A DNA stretch of 64,000 nt from Neonectria sp. B-13 (lineage: Eukaryota; Ascomycota; Sordariomycetes; Hypocreales; Nectriaceae). Where the stretch lies: the NCBI GenBank assembly GCA_002682825.1, contig NOKP01000045.1:124001-188000 (forward strand), read 5' to 3'. Under the pieces are notes generated by a model. That model ran no database searches. It was given only the letters and a program-made list of their open reading frames with translations, and was not told the origin of the DNA. Both the position numbers and the translations under genes were made by a program. Shown here in pieces: positions 57,382 to 64,000 of the stretch; position 1 is the first letter of the stretch; the number at the start of each line of letters is the position of its first letter.

Positions 57382-59586
57382 TTAGCAGTCAGGGACGCTG
57401 ACTGGAATGTACACGTCGACGCTCGTTGCCAGTCCGCTCAGACTTGTCTCCTTGAACTCATTCCTCATTCCCTTGGCTGTCAAGCGCATGGCCCGGATGG
57501 CATCGTCAAGCCTCACCCTCTGAGTGCCAGCCACACTGCTCAAGGCAAGGTTCGCACTCGAGATGGCCTTGACGGCGCCCAGAGCATTCCGTTCAATACA
57601 AGGTGCCTGCACAAGCCCACCGATGGGGTCACACGTCAGCCCGAGGTTGTGCTCGATGCCGATCTCAGCAGCCTGCTCGATCGTCTCGGGACTCGCGCCC
57701 ACACAGGCGGCGAAGGCACCGGCCGCCATCGAGCAGGCCACGCCCACCTCGGCCATGCATCCGCCTTCGGCAGCCGAGATGGTAGCGCCGCGCTTGTACA
57801 GCATGCCGATGGCCGCAGCCGTGAGGAGAAACGTGAGGACGTCGCGTTCCGGATCGTCGCTGATGAACTCGATTGTGTACTTGAGCACAGAGGGGATGAT
57901 GCCGGCAGCGCCGTTGGTCGGAGCCGTGACAATCCGGCCACCCACGGCATTGGTCTCGTTGACGGCAATGGCGTACACGGACAGGTAGTCCATGGCTGGG
58001 AATGCTGTGCGCCGCGACGGCGATGGGGGAATGGGATGATCCAAAGAGCCATGTATACGGGGAGGTTGACGCCTGCGAATGCCGCCAGCCTCCATCGGGT
58101 CCAGTGCTGTCGAAGAAGCCGATCCTGCTGCCGGAGACAAGGCCGATATCAGGCTCTTGCCGCGGTTCCGTTCAGAGTCGGGCGATGATGGGGCATCCTG
58201 GGAAGATGAAGGATACATTCCTCTGGTCAATCGTCGATACAATGCCGGCGCTCGTCGCTTGAGCTTCAGCGATCCCGGCAATGTCGACCCTGGCTCGGCT
58301 TGAACGCTCTCCTGGATGCTCGCATCCATCACTTGCCAGATGCGTATCAACTTCTGGTAGATTTCTGCGTCTGTGTAGCCGTAGCTCTTCTCGTTCTCGT
58401 ACACCAACTGCGCTATGGTTAGGTTATGCTTGCGACACAACGATAGCAAGCTGGTGGCGTCTCGGAACGGATAAGGCGGGCGGGGAGAGGAGCTGTTGCC
58501 CTTGGAATCCGAGTCGCCATCTGTCGCAGCCAATGCCCCAGGAGCTTCTGTCGTGTCGTCTCCAAGCAGAGCAGCTGCTTCGTCAGTAGCATCATTATGA
58601 GGCTTGACCTCCACGCCCATCTTGCGATCTCCCGCAGCGTCGGCTCGTCGAATCTCCTTGTAGAACATGTTCTCTGCCAGATCAGCCGGGTGTCCGGCTC
58701 CGGCCCCGGCTCCGGCTCCGGCACTTGTTTCTGTTTGCGAGACGCCAAGCTGATCCGATTGCGAGTCGGGGGATCCCAGCTGAGCCTTGGAGTCGGATGA
58801 AGGAGCTGGCGCTATGGAAAGCGCGCCATTGACGACGAAACCACCTCCGACACTAAACATGTCGTTGGTGGCCAAGACGTAACCCTCGTCATCGAAGACG
58901 GTGAAGCGCATGCCGTTGCTGTGCAGAGGCAGCTTCCGGCCCCATTCCCAAATGAAGTGACTGTCGTAATCAAACGAGATTTCCTTTCCTTTGCTGCCGT
59001 CTGCTGTGAGCCAGCGGCCCAGATTGAGCTTCTTCGTGTCTTTGATCTCGGAAAAGCGTTGGGGCACGTATGAAGTCTCGACTGTCTCGACATCGGCGCC
59101 CTCGAGGCCAAGCAGGAGAGCAGACGGCGTCATGTGGCCCTCGCCCGTCAGCGCGAGGCTTCCGTAGATGGATACGCGGATCCTGTCGACCTTGTGCAGC
59201 AGGTTGGCCTCGACCAGGTCGGCCACGAAGATGTTCCCAGCGCGCATGGGCCCTACGGTGTGAGACGAAGAGGGGCCGATGCCAATCGAGAACAGGTCAA
59301 AGGTTGAGATGACGGCGTGCTCGTGATCAGCCTCACTGTATGAGCCTGTCTCTGTTTGTGTGTCCTCCGACTGGGTGTCGTCTTGTAGGCTGATTCTCCG
59401 CGTCGCTGTTGTGCTCAATGGCCGAGCTCTTGGCATATTCAACCCAGATGGAATGGCATGCGATTGAGTCCGGGCATATCGCCAGGTCTTGACCGCTGGA
59501 AGGGCCTGGGAATGGAGTCCAGTCCGCCTGGTCGACATCCATCGCTTTGACGTCGACAAGCGGTTCAGCATCCCTGTGCGACTCAT
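57382..59586 (-). CDS. L-serine dehydratase (iron-sulphur type), probably mitochondrial
   Basis: Single exon, 734 residues from the ATG at 59586. The Arg/Ser-rich start [21 protein letters not shown] predicts mitochondrial import. The SDH beta domain ([24 protein letters not shown]) comes first, then a ~250-residue low-complexity region with an AGAGAGAG run. The alpha domain follows with [37 protein letters not shown] and [23 protein letters not shown]. Three Cys in the alpha domain should hold the 4Fe-4S cluster. It deaminates L-serine to pyruvate and ammonia. This is the bacterial-type enzyme, distinct from the PLP serine dehydratase, with both halves fused. Oxygen sensitivity of the cluster fits a mitochondrial site. 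Antisense ORFs over it are shadows. Confidence 0.92.
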   Translation of the reverse strand: MSRTGMLNRLSTSKRWMSTRRTGLHSQALPAVKTWRYARTQSHAIPSGLNMPRARPLSTTATRRISLQDDTQSEDTQTETGSYSEADHEHAVISTFDLFSIGIGPSSSHTVGPMRAGNIFVADLVEANLLHKVDRIRVSIYGSLALTGEGHMTPSALLLGLEGADVETVETSYVPQRFSEIKDTKKLNLGRWLTADGSKGKEISFDYDSHFIWEWGRKLPLHSNGMRFTVFDDEGYVLATNDMFSVGGGFVVNGALSIAPAPSSDSKAQLGSPDSQSDQLGVSQTETSAGAGAGAGAGHPADLAENMFYKEIRRADAAGDRKMGVEVKPHNDATDEAAALLGDDTTEAPGALAATDGDSDSKGNSSSPRPPYPFRDATSLLSLCRKHNLTIAQLVYENEKSYGYTDAEIYQKLIRIWQVMDASIQESVQAEPGSTLPGSLKLKRRAPALYRRLTRGMYPSSSQDAPSSPDSERNRGKSLISALSPAAGSASSTALDPMEAGGIRRRQPPRIHGSLDHPIPPSPSRRTAFPAMDYLSVYAIAVNETNAVGGRIVTAPTNGAAGIIPSVLKYTIEFISDDPERDVLTFLLTAAAIGMLYKRGATISAAEGGCMAEVGVACSMAAGAFAACVGASPETIEQAAEIGIEHNLGLTCDPIGGLVQAPCIERNALGAVKAISSANLALSSVAGTQRVRLDDAIRAMRLTAKGMRNEFKETSLSGLATSVDVYIPVSVPDC
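58692..58722 (-). repeat. GGAGCC-type hexamer repeat encoding Ala-Gly run
   Basis: About five 6-base units in the inter-domain linker of the serine dehydratase, encoding alternating Gly and Ala. Likely length-variable. Confidence 0.75.
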
Positions 59587-60016
59587 TGTTGAAGCGGTCG
59601 ACAAGATTGGACGCGCTGGTGAAAATGGCAACGACAATGCTCATGCGACGTCGATGCTGATCTTGGTAATAAATCTTTCGGTGAATGTTCGCCTTCTCGG
59701 GAGACGCGTCCGAGGCCGACGGTGAAGATCGCCGCCTCTCCGGGGAACAGGGCCGTGAGTCTCCGTGTGGGTTACGTGGCCGGGAATTTCCAACAACAAG
59801 GCAATCATTGGCTACACCGTGATTGTGGGTAAGACTTACTGCCGTGCTACGCTGAATACGGTTAATCTAAGTTTTTCTTACTGTACGAATAGTAGGTAAT
59901 CTCTCACAAAGGTCGCGGTGCCCCGCTTCCTCATGCCACTATTTACGCACCTTATCATCTCGATATTCTTTAGCTCTATCTGCTAGATTCTCCTTCCACA
60001 TAACCAAATCAAACCG
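59587..60016. promoter_or_regulatory. divergent promoter between serine dehydratase and serpin
   Basis: 430 bp. The part next to the serpin is AT-rich with pyrimidine stretches (59965-60000), normal for fungal promoters. No known motif cluster is seen. Confidence 0.5.
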
Positions 60017-61120
60017 ATGGAAATGTCAGGCATAGCTCACACAACCCGTGTTCTCGGCTGGGATATGCTGGAAAGACTCTGCATCCAAAGCGCGTCAACC
60101 AGAGGCATCTGCATCTCTCCACTTTCGATTGCGACAGCATTGGCAATGCTAGCGGGTGCGGTCAGCGTCGATCGAAGGCACGAGTTTTGCCAGAGAATGG
60201 GCGTCAATAGTCTGTCAGAGCTCTCAGATGCTTTCCAAGTCCTCGATGGCGTTTTCGCCAACAAAGGCCAGGACCAGTTGGTGACAATGGCAAATGCTGC
60301 CTTTTCCGACAGCGACGTCGAGTTTCGCCCTGCCTACACCCAGTTCCTCAACTCCTTCGGCGTTCATGCCGCCAAGTTCCCCAGCTTGCAAGAGGCGGCT
60401 GGGGAAATAAACAGCTGGGTCGCTGACAACACGCGAGGTTTGATTAGGGACCTGGTCTCACGCCAAGTTTTAAAGGAAGCTCATGTAGCGCTTGTCAATG
60501 CGCTGGCTTTCAAGGGAAGTTGGAAGACCAAGTTCGACCGGAACCTCACTGAAAAGAACACTCCATTTTTTGTGGCCGCATCGGAAGAACGGAAGGTAGA
60601 CATGATGTTCTGCTATAAGAGGAATATCGCCATGGTAAAGGGACCTGGCTACAGGGCCGTCCGACTCCCATATGCAGCTGCTTCGCCATCTACCAGCATG
60701 GCTCTTGTGGCATACTTACCCGACCGAGGGATATCGCTAGACCAACTCGTACAAAACATGGACCGCAGCCAGCCGACCTTGCCGTTCCGTGCCAAAAAGT
60801 ACGACAAGTTTGGCTTTCCAAAGTTCAACCTTGAAAGCAACCTCTCGGTCCTACCCATGCTCCAAGAGCTCGGGTTTCCAGTAGCGGGCCAATTTCCAGA
60901 GATGGCACCGGGAGGAAACGAAGTCCAGGCGTGCATCCACAGAGCTGTCATCAAGCTTGACGAGAAAGGCACCGAGGCTGCTGCGGCCACGGCCATCCTC
61001 ATGACGAGGAGCAGGGTGCCAATTTCCGAGGTATTGGTCTTTGATCGGCCGTTTGCGTTTTCTATATGCTTAGATGAGACCGATGTAGTAGTCTTCACAG
61101 GGCTATTCTTTGGAAAGTAG
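60017..61120 (+). CDS. serpin (serine/cysteine protease inhibitor fold)
   Basis: Intronless, 367 residues, with no signal peptide, so probably cytosolic or nuclear. The whole serpin fold is present: ICISPLSIATALAMLAGAV (helix B/strand 6B), INSWVADNTRGLIRDLV (131-147), ALVNALAFKGSWKTKF (158-173), FPKFNLESNLSVL and the C-terminal VFDRPFAFSI..VVVFTGLFFGK. The reactive-loop hinge E316-K-G-T-E-A-A-A-A-T325 keeps small residues at P15 and P12-P9, the mark of inhibitory serpins that trap proteases by loop insertion. The scissile bond is probably at Arg331 or Arg333 (TRSRVP), so trypsin-like targets are likely. The loop is about two residues longer than in alpha-1-antitrypsin. Serpins are very scarce in fungi, so horizontal transfer is a serious possibility. 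Its target protease is unknown. Confidence 0.95.
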   Translation: MEMSGIAHTTRVLGWDMLERLCIQSASTRGICISPLSIATALAMLAGAVSVDRRHEFCQRMGVNSLSELSDAFQVLDGVFANKGQDQLVTMANAAFSDSDVEFRPAYTQFLNSFGVHAAKFPSLQEAAGEINSWVADNTRGLIRDLVSRQVLKEAHVALVNALAFKGSWKTKFDRNLTEKNTPFFVAASEERKVDMMFCYKRNIAMVKGPGYRAVRLPYAAASPSTSMALVAYLPDRGISLDQLVQNMDRSQPTLPFRAKKYDKFGFPKFNLESNLSVLPMLQELGFPVAGQFPEMAPGGNEVQACIHRAVIKLDEKGTEAAAATAILMTRSRVPISEVLVFDRPFAFSICLDETDVVVFTGLFFGK

Positions 61121-61314
61121 CTATGGTGTGGGTAGGAATTAAATTAAATGACCAAGGCCTCTATTCTAGTCTATATGAAGAGACACTTAGTATCCTAATC
61201 TACGTAATTATACACTCTGTACTTTAGACGTACGCTATATTCTTGGTTACACTTAACTATTACAGTTGGCATACTACCTCTAACGACTCAGGCAGTGATG
61301 GGGAAACCCGATAG

Positions 61315-61509
61315 TTCTCTTTAACCCGTGCGAAATCGGGACAGTTTGCCTACTTCTCCTGGTTGCAAGTCAACTCGTTACCGGAAACTGGTGCGCCATT
61401 GACCCCGCGCTACGATCCAGTCAATCTCACCCGCCTTTACAATCCGGATCTCAAACAGCCGATTGAGATAAAGGAAAACGAGCTTCTCATCAACCAAGGC
61501 GCCATCTAA
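61315..61509 (+). pseudogene. orphan 64-codon C-terminal coding fragment
   Basis: The frame opens after a TAG (which could be a splice acceptor, CCCGATAG) and runs to TAA at 61507-61509. It contains SGQFAYFSWLQVNSLPETG and YDPVNLTRLYNPDLKQ, a composition typical of a real protein. There is no ATG and no upstream exon in the 190 AT-rich bases that follow the serpin. I do not recognise the family. Confidence 0.45.
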
Positions 61510-62066
61510 GTTGAGGGGTACAGGGGATTCAGTAGTTAATTGGTTGGAGGATCAGGGCCATAATACACGCAAATTCAGGTAGATCAACATCAAGTATCTT
61601 AGAGTGAGGTTTCCCTTTCCTACGTGTAATTTGGGTACTACTGGGTATTGGCATTGCTGAGGTGGTGGTTTGTGATTGTGCTAAAGTTAACATATTCAGC
61701 GCGTAACGTGTCTGCGGGGTTGCCTAGTAAACACTCTGCGATGGAGCCCTCAATCTCATCTCTATCCCTCCTCCAAGCCCCTCTGGAGCAACCAGCTTTT
61801 GACTCCGCGGTTGGGTCTGGACCGAATGCATCTCCCACCATCAAAGCAGCTGGAGCTATGACAGTGGGGTGGGAACCAAATCAGGACACTAACGCCTGCG
61901 GAACGTTATATTCCGCAACTGGATTCAGCTTAGGATACATCGGAACCCCCAACCCTGCTAAACCATGCAAAAGTGAAAGCTAGACCAGGATGCAAAGACG
62001 GAAGCTATCCCTTAGTTCTTGTTCCCGGTACCTCTTAGTAACGGTGATCTGGAGATATCTGGAGAA

Positions 62067-62315
62067 TCAGTGGTCGCGTGTGCCGATCTCCACGTAAGCA
62101 GGGGTTTGGATTACGAGGGCACCACCCATGTCGATATCGGCACGAGTAGATGGAGGCCTGAACATGTGAACCTCGTCTGATTCTCCGGCATGATACGAAA
62201 ATTCAAGTGGATTGTTGACACCGTCGGTCGGAACAGAACCTCCCGCTTCTTTAGTCCTCAGAGAAGAACGTTCTTTCCATAGGGCAAGTATCCTTGATTC
62301 CCATTGTCTCTGAAT
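62067..62315 (-). pseudogene. orphan 82-codon C-terminal coding fragment
   Basis: Minus-strand frame with WESRILALWKERSSLRTKE, then YHAGESDEVHMFRPPSTRAD and MGGALVIQTPAYVEIGTRDH before TGA 62067-62069. It looks like the acidic or basic tail of a larger protein, but upstream there are only 175 bases before the divergent transporter start. Family unknown. Confidence 0.45.
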
Positions 62316-62490
62316 TCAGCCTTGTGTACTTAAAGAGCTTCTGTCACTCTGGATTTCCAGACTCTACCCTCAACTTCTGTATCCTTCTACCAATTACCCC
62401 CAATATTTCACACATCATGTGTTAAGCTCTGCAAATTCGTCTTTATCTATTGTCACAATATTAAAGAGCCAACCCCGTGTATTATGTGCA

Positions 62491-64000
62491 ATGGCAGACA
62501 AGTTGAAGACTCACAGCCATGATGACGGAGATGAGGTATGGCCACGTTGAATGCATTGCCTCTCTGTTCTCATATCTCTCAATAGCTAATTGTGAACAAT
62601 TAGAGGCGCGTCCAGACCAAGGTCATCGGCGGCCATGCGGCATTTGAGCAAGCCATGATACAGGATCCCCCCTACGCTTGGACCAGGGCTCAAATCTTCG
62701 TATATGGCTTTTCTCTCGTCGGATTCTTCTGTAGCACTATGAACGGTTATGACAGCTCACTTATTAATAACCTGCTTCAGAATCCCTGGTTTAGGGAGAA
62801 GTATAGTGTCGACAATGATGGCGTTTGGGCCGGCATTATATCATCCATGTACCAAATTGGTGGTGTTGTGGCCCTTCCCGTAGTCGGTCCAATTATTGAC
62901 GGATTTGGTCGTCGTTGGGGAATGTTGATCGGCGCTGGTGTTGTTGTTATTGGAACAATTATTCAAGGCTTCTCTGAGGGTGCTGGGCAGTTCATGGGGG
63001 GCCGATTCCTACTTGGTTTTGGTGTACCTATCGCAGCGTCCGCAGGCCCCATGTACGTCATTGAGATCAATCATCCTGCATACCGCGGTCGTGTTGGTGG
63101 TAGGTCTGTAAGTCTCAAATATTTCCTGTGGTGCTAATGTGGATGGCAGCTATGTACAACACTCTGTGGTTTTCTGGCGCCATCATCGCTGCCGGTGCCG
63201 CTCGAGGCGGTCTAAACACTGGAGGAGATTACTCCTGGAGACTCATTACCTGGCTACAGGCTCTTTTTCCTGGTCTTATCATCCTCTTGAGCCTAAGTAT
63301 CCCCGAGTCGCCGCGATGGCTCTATGTCCATAATAAGAAGGACGTTGCAAAGGCCATACTAACGAAATACCATGGCAATGGGAATCCAGAATCGCCTTGG
63401 GTTACCCTCCAGCTTTCTGAATACGAAGAGCTCCTCAACCAGGATGGTGCTGATAAGCGCTGGTGGGACTATCGTGCACTATTCAGGGACCGCGCTGCCG
63501 TCTACCGCTTAAGCTGCAACCTGATGGTGTCGATCTTCGGCCAATGGGCTGGAAACGCGGTTTTATCATACTTCCTCAGCTCTGTCCTGGACACTGCTGG
63601 CTATACGGGGACCATTGCGCAAGCTAACATCACACTGCTGAACAATTGTCAGCAGTTTGCTTTCGCCATCTTTGGCGCCTGCCTGGTTGACAGGGCTGGT
63701 CGCCGCCCCTTATTGGTCTTCTCTTTTGCCGCCTGCACCGTCGTCTGGTTCGGAATGACCATCTCCTCTTCTCAATTCGCTAGGTCGTATGTTGGCGACG
63801 ATGCAAATGGGGATCCGATATATACGAACCAGACTGCGTCAAAAGCTTCTCTAGCGATGATTTTTATCTTCGGCGCCGTCTTCTCCTTTGGAATCACTCC
63901 CCTGCAGGCACTCTACCCAGTCGAGGTCCTATCTTTCGAGATGCGAGCTAAAGGCATGGCCTTTTCCAACTTGGCTGTCAATGTTTCCGGGCTCCTGAAC
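62491..64000 (+). CDS. MFS sugar transporter (hexose/lactose permease-like), 3' end outside window
   Basis: Exons are 62491-62535, 62604-63099 and 63150 onward, open to the window end, with introns of 68 and 50 nt. The visible part is about 464 residues. MADKLKTHSHDDGDE leads through RRVQTKVIGGHAAFEQAM into TM1 (GFFCSTMNGYDSSL). DGFGRRWG after TM2, GRFLLGFGVPIAASAGPMYVIEINHPAYRGRV, SIPESPRWL after TM6, DRAGRRPL after TM8 and PVEVLSFEMRAKGMA near TM10 are sugar-porter marks of the fungal lactose/glucose group. It should bring sugars into the cell with H+. A 13-codon ORF starts 7 bases upstream (ATG 62484) and overlaps the start out of frame, which could dampen translation if transcribed. Confidence 0.9.

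Larger units (their letters stand above)
61121..62490. other. 1.4 kb spacer with two orphan coding-like fragments
   Basis: Besides the serpin 3' end (AT-rich 61130-61260) and the transporter promoter, two strikingly coding-like frames without starts are present: 61315-61509 on the plus strand and 62067-62315 on the minus strand. Neither has room for the rest of a gene, so they look like remnants. Confidence 0.5.

Noticed and set aside
57358..58188. 276-codon plus-strand ORF opposite the serine dehydratase
   Set aside because: It is antisense to a strongly conserved enzyme in GC-rich DNA; the protein has no domain-like content.

Overview
This window is nuclear DNA of a filamentous ascomycete (Pezizomycotina). 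It most resembles a sordariomycete, perhaps Hypocreales/Nectriaceae. The evidence is the many 45-75 nt GT..AG introns with CTAAC/CTGAC-type branch points, the Zn2Cys6 and bZIP-like regulators, the Dal5-type and sugar-type MFS carriers, the F-box-like protein and the plant-cell-wall glycosidases. The placement below class level is inference. I could support 23 protein-coding genes: 21 complete and one cut by each window edge. Most were rebuilt from exons whose joined phase was checked codon by codon. I found no rRNA, tRNA, CRISPR array or intact transposon.

Left part (1-15.5 kb): the 3' end of a GH3 glycosidase, a secreted alpha/beta-hydrolase with a PKD domain, and a gene-poor 3 kb gap. A compact pentose/xylan module follows: a sugar transporter and an intronless GH43 beta-xylosidase diverge from one promoter, and an 11-exon sugar transporter ends tail to tail with the GH43 gene. 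Both promoters carry XlnR-like GGCTAAA boxes and CreA-like boxes.

Middle (15.5-46.3 kb): a TAP-type serine hydrolase, a DHA1 drug:H+ antiporter, and a full-length ABCA-type ABC transporter with an apparent one-base insertion in the first nucleotide-binding domain. Next come a zipperless bZIP-like (DUF3425) regulator with a striking inverted repeat in its promoter, an aldo-keto reductase, an F-box-like Cys-rich protein, an ACT-domain protein, an unrecognised multi-TM protein, an ArsB/citrate-type anion transporter, a TamA/Dal81-like Zn2Cys6 regulator, an NmrA-like reductase, and a divergent Zn2Cys6 regulator with repeated CTCAAACTCC boxes between the last two.

Right part (46.3-64 kb): an M20 allantoate/N-carbamoyl-amino-acid amidohydrolase diverges from a Dal5-like permease across a GATA-rich promoter, which suggests nitrogen-repressed use of ureides. 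Then come a mucin-like single-pass surface protein, a UPC2-like Zn2Cys6 regulator divergent from an NAD-epimerase-like SDR, a mitochondrial Fe-S-type L-serine dehydratase, a serpin (very unusual for a fungus) and the 5' part of another sugar transporter. The serpin, transporter and nearby non-coding stretches contain orphan coding-like fragments, so this end looks like a rearranged, accessory segment.
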